In this document: piece by piece, positions 22,047 to 34,448 of the stretch
How the letters are laid out: the number at the start of each line of letters is the position of its first letter
How positions within the stretch are numbered: position 1 is the first letter of the stretch
Assembly: GCA_025201345.1 (NCBI GenBank)
Contig: JAIXMG010000004.1
Location: forward strand, 744,001 to 808,000
DNA length: 64,000 nucleotides
Origin: Thamnidium elegans
Lineage: Eukaryota; Mucoromycota; Mucoromycetes; Mucorales; Mucoraceae
Reading direction: 5' to 3'
Notes under the pieces: model-generated
The model's database searches: none
The model's input: the letters and a program-made list of their open reading frames with translations, nothing else
Told to the model about the DNA's origin: nothing
Made by a program: the position numbers and the translations under genes

Positions 22047-22128
22047 AATCAAAGATGTGTATTTAAAATAATCGTTTTTTTTGGGGGGGGGGAGATATTT
22101 ATTAAATTTTTTTTTTAAAAAAAATAAT

Positions 22129-23121
22129 CTAAGTTCTTCCTCTTGAAGCTTGACGCTTTGCTTTTCCAGGACGCTTAATACCACTCTTCTTTTTAAGTGA
22201 CATACCCTTCTTTGCAGGGTTGGCACCTGCAGGCTCTTTCTTTCTACTGCTACCCAACGAATATTTTTCATTCTAAAGAGTTTTTAGTAAGAGTCTAATT
22301 TTTTTTTTACGTTAAATAACTGTTTTTTTTTTACCTTTGTATCTCTAGTATAATTCTTTGCAGGTCTATCATCCTTTGATTTTGATGTACTGGTAGCAGC
22401 AGCTAATCTCTCTGCTTCATCTAAATCAACATTGAATTCATCATCAAGTGTAACTTCAGTACCATCCTTTCTCTCTGCAGAAAAAAAAAAAAGTTAAAAA
22501 ACCAAAATTAATGCAAAAAAACAAATAAAAAACTTTACTTCTTAACAATAATTTAGCTCTTTCGTTTGTCTTTGCCTTCTTTTGTTCCTTGTTAAAAATA
22601 TGTAATCTACGTAAAGCGTCTTCATCGCCATCCTTTGCTTCACTAATCAATCTTTGACGTACAGCTTCCATTTGCTTATCATCTTTCAACATGGGTGCAA
22701 TAAAGTTATCTGGTCTGAAAAATGCAGCACCGGACTCTAAGGTAAGATCACGTCCAATATAAGCAGCTTCCAAAGCCTGTTGATAAAATGCTTCTTCACG
22801 TTCGAGATCGTCGAATACATCGTTTACTTTAGTAGGTTCTTTTGAAGTAACTGCCATTGTTTCAATCCAAGGAATATCCTCAGGATATTTAATATCGTCT
22901 GTAATACGTTCCAAAGCATCTATGTTATTAACTAATAAACGTTGTTCAATAACCATGTCACCAAATTCGTCATCAATATCTTCTGCTTCCAAATCTTCTA
23001 ATAGATACCAATCAGGTTCCTTTTCTTCTACAATAGGTTGAGCCTTTTCTTCTACAATAGGTTGAGCAAGTTTATCATCGACAACATGATCAGTCTTGAT
23101 CTTTTTAGTTTTAGGTGCCAT
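22129..23121 (-). CDS. EBP2: rRNA-processing protein EBP2
   Basis: A nucleolar factor needed for 27S pre-rRNA processing and 60S subunit assembly. After a lysine-rich start and an acidic stretch, the conserved EBP2 core is seen: EREEAFYQQALEAAYIGRDL, then FFRPDNFIAPMLKDDKQMEAVRQRL. A lysine/arginine-rich tail follows across two introns (LLLRKRKDGTEV, then NEKYSLGSSRKKE ... GIKRPGKAKRQASRGRT). The donor in AAGAA|GTAAAG and the acceptor CTGCAG|AG restore the frame. A short tandem duplication is visible near the N-terminus: AQPIVEEK occurs twice in a row. The gene lies 103 bases downstream of TRM10 on the same strand. Confidence 0.92.
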
Positions 23122-23224
23122 TTTCTTTTTATTTATTATATATATACAAGCTAATGAAAAAAGAAAAAAAAAAAGAAAAAAAATATGTATATTACAACCC
23201 GCTAAGCCCCTCTACTATACATTA

Positions 23225-24184
23225 TTATGCGGATTTTGAATTAAGGTTGCAATGCAAAGGTTTGACATCTTTCAATTTTCTGCCAGGAATGACATCCATA
23301 AAAGCTTTCTCCCAGTCTTTAAGTTGTAACCATTTAAGCATGATTTCACAAACTATTATTCAATACATTAGAAATATATACGATTATATATTTTCTTATA
23401 TATTTTACCTTGATTAACAGTAAGTACTTTTCTGGTAGCCATTTGAATATAATCACCGATAGGTAATCTAGCCGTTTGAATACCTTGTTCTGTTGCTTTA
23501 TTTTGACACAAGCTTTTATATCTATTCTTATCGACAATACCACCAATAATATAATGCTTTCCTTCTTCTAATTCATGAATAACATTTTCTGAATCAGCAG
23601 ATAAATAAACCAAGTCCTTTTTATCGAATGAATCTAAGTAGCTCGTATTTTCTGGTAATATATTTACATTTTTCCATGATAACCAACTAGGTAATTTTTC
23701 ATTCAGTGTAGTTTTTAATAATGGATCAACAGAAGATAAACATAATTTCATTGCTTTAGGTGCAGTCCTATTTTTACCATAGCTATATCCTAATTGATTT
23801 ACAAATGACAGCATTTCCTATGATACATGTTGGTGTATTAGAAAAAATTATAAAAAGTAGTTTTACCTTTTCAGTCATCAAGTCATTAAACCCACAATCA
23901 ACAATTAAACCAACATTTGTCAATTCACTTAAAAAGGCTAGTTTCTTCTTTGTTGGAGTAGCTTCTATCAAACCTTCTCTTACTTGTTTGCGTTTTTCCA
24001 GTCTTTTGACTCTAATTTTTTCACGTTGAGAAGCTCGTCTTTCGTCTTTGGTTGCTTCCCATTGCTCACTTCTTAATAGTTTCTTAATGCCTCGTTTTGA
24101 AAGATCTTTAAACTTTGCATCATTGATATCGTACTCAAGACCTTTGAAGTTACGTATAGTAGCCTTTTCCGTCGAATCTACCAT
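23225..24184 (-). CDS. TRM10: tRNA (guanine-9-N1)-methyltransferase TRM10
   Basis: This SPOUT-family enzyme methylates N1 of guanosine 9 in tRNAs using S-adenosylmethionine. Three exons, starting at an ATG at 24184. A basic N-terminal coiled region (EATKDERRASQREKIRVKRL) leads into the SPOUT fold. Visible motifs are VGLIVDCGFNDLM (the Asp is the family's key residue), QLGYSYGKNRTAPKAMKLCL, LVYLSADSENVIHEL, YIIGGIVDKNRYKSLC (the knotted SAM site), ARLPIGDYIQM, VLTVNQVCEIMLKW and DWEKAFMDVIPGRK. These match Trm10 through the whole catalytic domain. The protein is short, as in yeast, with no mitochondrial presequence. Confidence 0.94.
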
Positions 24185-24385
24185 GGAACCTTGAGATTTT
24201 TTAAAGAAAGGAAAAAAGATTTTTTTCACTTTTCGTAAGCAGTAAAAATTTATAAGTATTTTTTTTTTTTTTTGTATATTTCAAAAAGACAGGACAACAA
24301 CTTTTAAAACTATTTAGAAATAACTGTACATACACAACATACACGCTTAAAAGAAAGGTTTTATTTATGAAACCTCGAACGGCAC

Positions 24386-24421
<36 letters not shown>

Positions 24422-24783
24422 AGTGCTTAGCAAAGTACTACCTTACCTTCTTAGTCTTCTTTTTATAGATCACTATTACCTTTTTAATATAAATAGTGCG
24501 TAGTATATACTGCACTTTCATATTCATACAGCTGAAAACGTCATTCTCTCCTTTTTCTCGAAAAAAGGGGCTAATATAAATATCGTGAATGACCTTTTTT
24601 GCGGGTAATTATTAGGCAACAGCAAAAAAAAGTAACAAGTGTTTTTCCTTTACCGGAGGAGGGGGTGTGTGACTGTAGAGGAATTTAAACCAATTAAAAA
24701 ATACAAGACATATATAAATACGGAAGTGTAGGAATTATATCTTTTCTTCTTTTTTTCACTTTTTTAAATAAAATAAGATAAAA
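24185..24783. other. Divergent spacer with long T tract
   Basis: Promoter space between TRM10 and the PPxY membrane protein. It holds a T run of about 27 bases near 24391-24417 and a run GGAGGAGGGGGTGTGTG near 24655. No coding signal. Confidence 0.5.
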
Positions 24784-25161
24784 ATGTTTGTATATTATAA
24801 TGTCATTTGGATAATATGTATGGTATTTTTTTTTGTAACGTTATTCATGTATTTTAACAAGAAAAGGAGACGTGCTAGAAACAGTAAGTTATACACATAA
24901 AATATTTTTTCGTGAAAGCTAACAAAAAAATCCCTAATAGACTTGGTAAACGGAAATTATGCTACGGACCCGAACTTTGTAATTGTTGATATGAACGGTA
25001 GACAATCCCATAGACCTACTCAACCCGCTACTTATGATCCACCACCACCAACTATTCCAGTAAATAATGTGTCTACTTACAGACCAAGTACTTCTGACGT
25101 AGAACCACCTCCACCTTCTTATCAAGATTATTCAAAAGATCACCGAGTTCAAAACTCGTAA
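24784..25161 (+). CDS. Small single-pass membrane protein with PPxY motif
   Basis: Two exons joined across the intron at about 24882-24940 give a protein of about 105 residues. The N-terminus is one hydrophobic helix (VIWIICMVFFFVTLFMYF) followed at once by a basic stop-transfer cluster (NKKRRRARN). The tail is proline-rich and contains PPPPTI and PPPPSYQDY. PPSY is a PPxY motif, the ligand for WW domains of Rsp5/Nedd4 ubiquitin ligases. This layout (short lumenal end, one helix, basic patch, PY tail) is like yeast Rcr-type Rsp5 adaptors, but I see no sequence match that would name it. The role as adaptor is inference. Confidence 0.6.
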
Positions 25162-25322
25162 TTCACTGTATAAATTGTATTATATCTATATTCTTACCCC
25201 CATTACTACTACTATCATCATACATGTAACCTCCCCCTTTCATTTCTCTCTGTTTAATTAATAAAATATATACTTCGTTTATTTAAAGCAAAACAATAAA
25301 TATTTCTGCACGTCAATTTATA

Positions 25323-28300
25323 TTACTTGACGTTTATATTCAACTCTGGAAATAAAGCATATACAATTTCATCCAACAAGTTGTAAACTAAATCTTGATT
25401 TAAGCGCTTATTTTGAAGCACAGTAAATAATCTTCTTGCACCTTTACGAGCGTTTTGTCGTCCCACCATATTGCCAAGCAAATCTAAATCTATTATTAGA
25501 ATATAAATGCATTTTTTGTTGTTGTTGTTCAAGTGACGTTACCTGGCAACCAAGTTGACAATTTTCTATTGGCTTCTTCTCTCGTATGTGCTTTTTCTTC
25601 TGGTTTTCTACCTTCTTTAAAAGTTAATGGTCCACCATTAGGCCATAAACTGTCCATGATTTTATTAAAATAAAATACAATCATAGAAGAAGAGCTTAAA
25701 TATTTTAACATTTCCCTCAATTTTCTTTAAATATAGGTATTTAGTTATTACTTCGTATCTTTACGTATATTATAATATTCACCTTTCAATTGTGCCTTCC
25801 AATATTTGCTGTAAAATAATAACTACTGCCTGTCTTCTTAACCAATTTGTTTTATCTTTAAGTTCAAACATTTCAATAAATAAATCACATAGTGGTTCTG
25901 TGAAACGAGTGATGCCTTCTGCTTTAAGAGAATCAGGTAATTCAGTTGATTCACCCAGTTTATTATTACTGCGTGAGCTATTCGAACTAGCAGGTGGACT
26001 TGATTTATCTTCATCATTTGAAAACTCCATGACTTGTTCACCTAGCCTCTGAGTGATTAGATCCAACATAGAGGGACCTACCAAGATATCATCAATACCC
26101 GCCGCAACAGTTTTATAAATATGTCTCATAAACCCCTTTGATTGTTTCCTTTGAGTGGACTCATCTATACTAACACCGCCCGCAGCAGCAATCGACTTTT
26201 GTAAATTTTGTATAGAAGGAGAGGCAATGGAGTGGAGAGAGCTACTTGAGCTTGAAGTTTGTAAAGGAGCACTACTCGTTTGATTACCAAATAAACTACC
26301 GAACGGCCATTCAGTATCTGGAGCAGGTACAAATATATTTTGTTGAGATAAAAAAGATTTGAATTCTTGACTTTTACAAATCTCTTTATCTTCTACAAGC
26401 CTTCTTAAATACTTTTCTAAACTGACCCTTCTAGTTTCTACAAACGGTTTTTGTAGTTTTAATAATGGCCATTTCCCTGGAAATTCAATTAATTTGACCG
26501 AAGGATACACTTCTTTTAATTTTTGGTGAAGTGCAAAAAATTCGCTGTATCTTCTAGCTACAATCCAACCTGACGCATAGTTACCGTCAAATCCTAACTG
26601 TTGTATTTCAATGACATACAGTGCAAAATCCCCATTTTTATCAGATCCAATAGTTGCACTTGTAATATTTACTTGTGATCTATCTGGCATCAATACATTT
26701 TCCGATTCTTGTAATTGATATTGGCTCCTTTGATATTTAATTTGTTGCAGTTCTTGTCGATACATACTTTTACTCTTTTTTAAAATACGTAATTCCTCTA
26801 ATTTATGTTGTGTTTCGGCTTTCGTGATTAATGCATCTACAATAGCTTCTTGAGCTGTTAATTTATCCACTTCTTCTGTTAATTGTTCTACTTTAGACGC
26901 CAACATTAAATCTCCCGGTGGCGCAAAATGAATATTAGAAGACGATGTTTCATCTATTAATGTTGATTTGGTAGTATCTACTGATTTACTGGATTCAATT
27001 GATTTAGTTGAAACAAATGATTCTAATGAATCATGTTCTATTTCTGATATTGTATTCGTGCCACCAGATGATGTCCAAGAAGGTAATGTATATGCGTTTT
27101 GAACTGGTACTGCTGTGGATGATTTTACTCCTTTGGCTCCGCATAATAAAAGTGCTGATGTGGATGATGATGAAATTGGTTTTATACTATCGTGTTTTGT
27201 CATGTCTAAATTATTATTTCCATCTAAAATCGATCTTAATTCTGCTTCAACAGCATCTACTGTATTACTTCGAACGAGTCTATTTCTCTTTGGTGTATCA
27301 ATATCTTGGTTATATTCATCTTCAGTTTCAATAGATTTAATCGAAGCTGGTACAGAAGCACTCGTTTTATCATTATCTGTATGCGATGAAAGCATATTTG
27401 ATAACGAAATAAATTTAGTACTTGTACCAGTAGGTGTAGTTTGTGTTGAATCAGATAAAGCGCGTTGATGACCTCTTGGTCTTTCATACTCTGTATCTAC
27501 TTTCAAATTCATTACACTATCATCTAAACTTCTTCTCTTTTCTTCTGGTATAACAGCGCCACTACCAGCAGCAGCGACTGCAGCAGCTGCAGTAGGAGTA
27601 GACGATAAAAATTTAAAATAAAGATCAGATCTTTTAAAATAAGGAAAGTGCTCTTTTTCAATTTCCCAAAATATATGTTGCTGTATACGATATAAATGTA
27701 ATCTTAATTCTCTGATATGTTCTTCAAACAGTTCTTCGTTTTTCGCTTTTTCTGATAATTGAATTGTATGAATTAAATCTGTGTTGAGTTGATCAATGAC
27801 GTGTAATCGATGCGGTGCAGTTTCTGTAAAATACATTTCGTATACCATTTTTACATCTTGTAAAAAAGTCATTCGTTCATGTGGTGTAGTAGCATCTGTA
27901 CTGTGAAATCCTTCTACTATCAGCCAAAATTGTAGTTTCACCATGTCTCCTCTACGATCCATAAATTCCATAAAGTAAGATAGTCCAGATGTATTGGTTA
28001 ATATATCTCGTAAATTATATCCAATGCTTGATATAATCGTGCTTTGTTTTCTACCACCAAATAATTGTGAAGTTGATTTTCTCTACTGAATTTGTATTAA
28101 ATATTATATTATACACATTAAAAGATTTTTTTTTTTTTTTTTTTTTTTAACGTACAAAATCAAATTGTTCACCAGATAAACTACTAATTCTTTTATCTAC
28201 TCTCTTTTTAGCCGTACTTAGGCGATTAATATAAACAATAATATCCTCTACTTTTTCACCATCCATCACTTCTTCTGGATCACGATCAGCTAATAATAAT

Positions 28301-29759
28301 AATTATAAAAAAGTCATGCTTACGAAAAAAAAAAAAGCATGATATATTGATTTTTTTTTATACCTATTTGAGCCTTCTTTTTCCTTACTTGCGTGACCAA
28401 ATCATTCCTTACACGTTTTAAATCCAACAAGTTTTTTTCTTCTCCAATGACTTTTAAAAAGTCTTGATACGTTTTTCTACCCATACCGAACCCATATCGT
28501 TTCTTTTGCTGTGTTTGATGAATACTGGGTCTATCATCTTCATCTTCATCCCAATCGTCTGTGGATACACCTGTTCCTAAATAGGCTGCTGAAAATTGAC
28601 TTTTTGGTCCCATCTTGACCCTTTTATTTGTTGGTTTATGACATGCATTGAATACTTCTTCTGGGTCGATATCATTGGTTGAATGTCTATTTAACACTTC
28701 ACGTAACTGACGTACCATTTTTCTATTTTAAAAAGGTGTATTTAATAACACGTATATGTATATATATTTAAATGCGAATAATACATTACTGTTCAATAAT
28801 TGCTTTACCCAACTATTTATACATAAAAAAAAAAAAGAATAAGTAAATGAACAGTCAACACGTCAAAAATAAAATAAAATACAAACATAGGTATCAATGG
28901 TTTGATTCCAAAAATCAGGATCAGCCACCATATCTAATACGGGCTGTAATACAGAATTGGATATGATTTCACGTATAACCACACGCACAGGACCACTTTG
29001 TAATTCCTTTTTTTCAATGACTAAGGGTAGTACACGTTCAATCAGATGCCTGAGATAAGCAATTTCAGTTGGTTTCGTGGTTACAGCCGCCGTGGTTAAA
29101 GCGCCATGCAATTTACCGTGACGAAATCGAGAGGCCAAGAGTAAATCCAGTTCATCTGATTGAGTAACTGATCTCTCTAATGATTTACCACGTAACGAGA
29201 TTTCGGCCATATGAAATTCAGATATATGGGATGTCACTTTAGGTATAATCTTATTCAATATCACCAGCAATAAATCTGTGTTTTCTAATCGACTCGATAT
29301 TTCTGCTGCTGCTGAACGTATAATATGATCGACTGCATATGGAAAACTTTGCTCGGTTATCTGGCCTGTTATTTTAATAAACCAAGACTGAATAAAGTCC
29401 CTAAGCACTAGTTGCATTAATTGGTTAAAAGAGTCTTGGATATCTTTGTCGTTTGATATATCTATCTTTTGCTGCTTATTACTTGAGTCTCTTTGCGATT
29501 GCAGTCGCGGCCATATGGTGCGATGGGCGAACCGTAAAGGTCGAAAACTATCGTCTTTTCGCTTGCTATGAGGTGTAACAAAATATTGCAGATAAATATA
29601 TAAAACGACCGTGTTTAGTAAAAGTAAAGCACTTAGACTCGCCATCGGAAGTGTCAAGATCCATAGCAAGTAGGTCTTATTCCACCCTATCTTCAAGTGT
29701 ATAAACACAATTAGTCCACAAAATAATAAAATATACAATTGCTTTTTCAGTATGGTCAT
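25323..29759 (-). CDS. MDM1: MDM1/SNX13-type sorting nexin (TM-PXA-RGS-PX-Nexin C)
   Basis: An ER-anchored tether protein of the Mdm1/SNX13 family, linking ER to vacuole/lysosome or lipid droplets. The N-terminus has two hydrophobic segments (LYILLFCGLIVFIHL; SALLLLNTVVLYIYL). The PXA domain follows (NQLMQLVLRDFIQSWFIKIT ... FWNQTIDTYLGKAIIEQ), then VRQLREVLN and an RGS-like domain (FMEFMDRRGDMVKLQFWLIV). A serine/threonine-rich region and a coiled coil lead to the PX domain (WIVARRYSEFFALHQKLKEV; RRVSLEKYLRRLV). The nexin C domain is at the end (MIVFYFNKIMDSLWPNGG ... RLNQDLVYNLLDEIVYALF). About six introns were joined by frame; a 24-base exon (LGKAIIEQ) completes the PXA end. The stop at 25323-25325 is 161 bases from the convergent PPxY gene. 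Confidence 0.92.
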
Positions 29760-30824
29760 CTAAAGAAAAAAAAAAGGGGGGTTTATATTGTTTCGTCCAT
29801 TTTTTTTAAAAGCGTTTTTTATTTATTTAAACTTCAGTCACTTGCCGGGATAATTATATATCCGCACTCATTAAACTTTTTTCTTCTGAAAACCCGTTTT
29901 TCTTCTCTCAAGTATCGAAAGGTTTTTACTCGTAAAAAAAAAAAACTTTAACCAAAATATATGTAACTAATAAATGTTTAATGTATCGGTAGTAGGGTAC
30001 AACCTTAAATTTTATAGCCCAAATTATTCTCCTTTATAATTAACAGTTGTATTTTTTCATTTGGCTTTTAAAAACATACCTCCGCGAGCCTTTCTCATCG
30101 TCTCTTTATTACCCCTATTTTTTTTAAAAAAAAAACTCGGACAAAGAGACGTCTACTTTACTCATAAGAAATGGGCTTTGCCGCATACAGATTTTAATAT
30201 AAACAATTTTTTTCTTTTATTAAAACTGTGAAAATATAGATATTTTTTTGTCATTTTATCTTTCTTCTTTTACTTTTAACAATGAATTCGTATTTAGTAT
30301 ATGTACATCTTTTAAAAGGAGTTTTTCCTGTGGTGCGCAAACAGAATATTGGCGAGTAAGTGCTTTGACATACTTTGCACGTTGTACCTAAAACGGATAT
30401 GGAGTACGTTCAAAGCGTCGAAACAACGGGAGGTTGTATGTTTTGAGGCAAGAAAAAGAAAGAGGTTGTGCACACTCACAATCTTTTCACATTATCATAT
30501 GGCCGACAATTGTCCTATTTACTCATGTTGTCTATATACGTGTCTACGGTTTATTTTAACGCACCAAAAATTTCGTGTTGGTATCATTCTAATGCGTAAC
30601 TCTGTACTATTGACATCAAAATTTTTTTATAATAGTAACAGGTAGCTTATTCAGGCCGAATTGGTTTATGATAAAAAAAACCTATTAATTAGAGTTCGAT
30701 TTTTTGATATAACATTTACTTTTAAAATTCCATGATGTTTCTGTGTAACCAACTATCATTCGTCTTGTCGTAAATAATTAGTCACATCTATTTTTCGTGT
30801 TCTTTTTTCTTTTTTTCACTTAAC
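29760..30824. other. Divergent spacer between MDM1 and GMC oxidoreductase
   Basis: No supported gene. Open frames near 30349-30645 lack any family resemblance and sit in ordinary AT-rich sequence. A T8A10 junction is at 30118-30135. Confidence 0.45.
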
Positions 30825-32627
30825 ATGCCTCGTCTTCAACCAAGTGAAATCCATCACCGTAATTTCGATTTTATTATTATTGGCGGTAAAGTATATTTAT
30901 TTTATTTTTTTTTAAAAAAAAAGCTGTTACTTATAAAAAGAAACAGGCGGTACAGCCGGCTGTGTTTTAGCTCACAGGTTAAGTGCCCAAGAGCACACCG
31001 TCCTTGTTTTAGAAGCCGGCACTGTCACTCAACACGACATGATCGATGTTCAAATCCCGTTACTCAACAGCAAACTAAAGAACACCGATCAAGATTGGCA
31101 ATTGAAATCAGTTCCACAGCCTAATGTCGACCGAAGTATTGCCGTACCTTTAGGAAAGCTGTTGGGTGGCTCTAGCGCATTTAACGCCTGTATCTATCAC
31201 CGATGCTCGCCTTCCGACTACGATGCTTGGAACGCAGAAGGATGGTCCTACCGAGACCTTCAGCCTTATTTCCGTAAAGCAGAGACATTTCACGACGAGC
31301 AGGTGGATAGCACCGTACATGGCACACAAGGCCCTTTGCACGCCACCCATATCAATAAATCTACCCAACTCGGTTCTTGTTTTAAAAGAGCCTGTCAAAA
31401 CTACGGATTAAAAGAGTACAGGGACATGACGGATATGCCGTGTCAAATTGGCGTAACCGGACTAGACGCTTCTATCTACCAAGGCCGCCGATCCTCTGCT
31501 GGGTCCAGTTACCTGTCTAGAGAATTTGAAGCGCAGCAGTCGAATTTATTTATTGGTCTTGGTTGCAAAGTAACCCGATTGATCATGCAAGATAATACCG
31601 TGGTGGCTGTAGAGTATACAAACGACGGTGAAACATACACTGTGCATACCAACCGAGAAGTTATTTTGTCCGCAGGTGCTATTCTATCTCCATTTATTTT
31701 GCTTTCAAGCGGCATTGGACCTGCCTCAGACTTAAAAGCGGTAGGTGAGGATGTCAAGGTGGATTTACCAGGTGTAGGCAAGAACCTTCAAAACCATTGG
31801 CGATTGCCTCTTGTGCATGAGACCATGCGTCCCGACATGTCTTTACACGACGGACTGTTCAAAAGAACAAAAGAGTCACTTGATCAAGCTATAAACACGA
31901 GAGACGGTGCATTTACAGAACTCTGGCCCGACGCTGTTGCTTACATGAAAGTACCGGTAAGTCTCACAATTTTTTAAACTTGCATAAAAAAAATTAAAGT
32001 TCGAGATAGAATGCGCCGGATAACAGTAGCAGTATTGAAAACACGCCTCAGATTGAATTATTTGTAGGTGGGTTAGCATTATGCCGTGACCTGCCAAACC
32101 TGAAACACCTTGACTGTGCTACCTTGTTAATGGTGTACCTCACTCCGTTTTCAAAAGGAACCGTCAAACTGACAGCGGAACGAACGCCCTCGATTGATTT
32201 AGGTTTACTAAGTGACGATAGAGATTTAGAGTGCATGGAAAAGGGGCTCCAGCTTTCAATGCAAATTGCAGACGATACAGCCTACACAAAATGCATTAAG
32301 CGTTGGATGATGAGACCTGAACGTGATTTAAAGGAGTACATCAAGGCCAATGTTGATACGCTTCATCATTATGCTGGTACTTGCAAGGTATATATATATA
32401 AAGTGAATTATGACATCAGAAATATATTGACCCCCAAGATAAAATAGATGGGACCCAAAGAGGACCCGCTAGCTGTAGTCGATAACCATTTACGGGTACA
32501 CGGTGTCAACCGTTTAAGAGTAGTGGACGCATCCTTTTTTCCTATTGTTCCTGCGGGGCAGATTTGTTACCCTGTTATTGCGTGTGCAGAGCGTGCGAGT
32601 GATATTATACTTGCGGATAATGAATAA
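30825..32627 (+). CDS. GMC-family FAD oxidoreductase
   Basis: Four exons (30825-30885, 30947-31956, 32010-32387, 32448-32627) encode about 540 residues. The FAD dinucleotide motif is created across intron 1: FIIIGGGTAGCVLAHRLS, then VLVLEAG. Both GMC signatures are present: GKLLGGSSAFNACIYHRCSP and REVILSAGAILSPFILLSSG. The C-terminal active-site region reads LHHYAGTCKMG, with the expected catalytic His, and VDASFFPIVPAGQICYPVI, where GMC enzymes usually have a His or Asn at the Gln position. It has no signal peptide, so a cytosolic or peroxisomal alcohol or choline-type oxidase/dehydrogenase is plausible; the substrate is not readable. A sampled 60 bases (31141-31200) are 30/60 GC, richer than neighbouring exons. 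Confidence 0.9.
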
Positions 32628-33173
32628 AGAGAGAGAGAGAGGGGACGTGTAAACGTTCGATTTTGAATGAAATCACGGTTCTTTCCAAGGTTTATGTTGT
32701 CTGATTTTCTAGGCAATAAAAAAAAAAGGGGAGAGGTTGGAGATCTCGAGGTTAGATCTTGTTATACCTCTCATTCGATGATAGAATTCTTCTGAGCTTA
32801 AACCTAGCACTCTTTTTCACTTTAAGAAAAAAGCGAAACAGTTTTTTTTTTAAAAATACACCGCGCGGGGAAAAACCTATTAAACAAACTAAAAAGCGTA
32901 AACAAGTAAAGCGCTGCTTCAAAATACCGAGAACAAAAAAATTTGATGTAACAATGAACCAGCTGTATAAACGTAGAATAAAGTTGTTATAATAGAAGAG
33001 TGATAAAATGCCAAGGCCATGTGAAGCATTAATACGGTCGAATGGTTAAATTCATTTTCCGGCCCAAAAAAAAAAAAAAAAAAAAAAAAAAGCCTTACTA
33101 TTTAAGTGCAATCTTTTTTAGTTACATCATTTTCTTCTTTTTTCTTTTACCTATTATCCATAAAATATACAAA
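32628..33173. other. Spacer upstream of TVP18
   Basis: 3' flank of the GMC gene (a GA repeat at about 32628-32643) and TVP18 promoter. Contains an A run of about 25 bases near 33066-33090. No gene seen. Confidence 0.45.
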
Positions 33174-34174
33174 ATGGGTTTCTTTGACGAAATAAAATCT
33201 AAAAACTGTTCACTTTACGGACAATGGTAATAACATATACTTTCTATATCTTAACAAGTGACTTACATACACATTAGGCTTGGCATTATTTCTATTATTT
33301 GTAAGCTTTTCATTATTATTTTTTTTAAAGAAAAAAAAAAAAAACTTTTTTTTCTCGGTGAAAACTTATGAAACCCTTTTTTCTTTGTTGTTGTCAAAAT
33401 AGTATTAATTGCTTTGGGTATTGTTGGATTCACTGGCCATATTATCTTCAGTATTGTAGGATGGTAAGTATTGTAAAGTGAGAATTAAAGTGACAATGCT
33501 AATACATTTTTGACAGGGTTATTGCCTTCCTTCTTGTGCTAGTAGAAATTCCGTTATGCTTAAAGGTAAGTGAGTAATAATTTCTGTGTATAGCAATACT
33601 TGACAAAAATTTCATTACATTAGGTTTGCCCCACTAGTCCAAAGTTGTACGTATAAGAAAATTCTGGATAAATTTTACGTGTAGTCTGACACATTTTTCT
33701 GTGTTATATATAGAGATAGCTTTATTGCCTATTTTGAAAACTGTTACTTTCGTGCCATTTTATACCTGGTGTAAGTAATTTTTAATATAAATGCACAATG
33801 AAATATTGACATTATTGGGCTGTTAGATTTGCTGTAGTCATGTTCCTTTCCAACTTGGTGAGCGTAGGACCACTTATTGCTTGCGGTGTTTCACTTTTAC
33901 TTGCATCAATTTGTTATGGTAAAAATATAATTTCGGGCAGCTATACAAAAAAAAAAAAAACTTTTAAATACTTATACATCTTTAATAGGTATTGCTGCTT
34001 TTACAGGCCAAGCATATGCTAGCTCAAAGTAAGTATATATGTATATATAAAAAAGGAGATAAAAAGGGTGATATTGTTTAGGAGTATGCCCTGCGCAAAA
34101 AAAGAAAAAAAATTAGCTGATAATGTTTGTATCATAGGATTCTTGGCGGTACTGGTGTTGATAATGTTGTATAA
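33174..34174 (+). CDS. TVP18: Golgi membrane protein TVP18
   Basis: A four-helix Tlg2-vesicle protein of the late Golgi, related to animal Flower. Nine small exons read in frame: MGFFDEIKSKNCSLYGQW, LGIISII, a first helix pair (IALGIVGFTGHIIFSIVGW; VIAFLLVLVEIPLCL), then VCPTSPKL, YFRAILYLV, the third and fourth helices (VSVGPLIACGVSLLLASICY), and the end ILGGTGVDNVV. The start and the C-terminal GGTGV match fungal TVP18. Eight introns in a protein of about 170 residues makes this the most finely split gene in the window; one exon is only about 24 bases. No single frame exceeds 60 codons, so a simple ORF search misses it. Confidence 0.92.
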
Positions 34175-34448
34175 ATGATAAAGAGTAATAATAATACTTG
34201 ATCAAATAATATGTATTTTTTTTAATAATTATAAAAAGAGGTCTTTTTCACACAAGAATAAAAACTTGCCTGTATTTTAACAAACAAGGAGATTCACTTT
34301 TTTGTTGTTGTTGTTGTTTGAGCATATGGGGTTTTGTTTGTATTTAAGAATCACTGAAACCAAATATATTTTCTTCTCCCTTTTTCTTTCTTTCTTCCTT
34401 TTTTTTTTTTTTTTTTTTTTTTACACAAAGAAAAAAGAAAAAAGAAAT

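Noticed and set aside
28320..28718. Separate gene starting MVRQLREVLN
   Set aside because: A small exon (LGKAIIEQ) links it to the PXA domain upstream, and VRQLRE after a PXA domain is typical of MDM1/SNX13, so it is one gene.
30349..30645. 98-codon plus-strand frame upstream of the GMC gene
   Set aside because: No conserved pattern, odd mix of Cys and aromatic residues, and it lies in promoter-like spacer; most likely chance.
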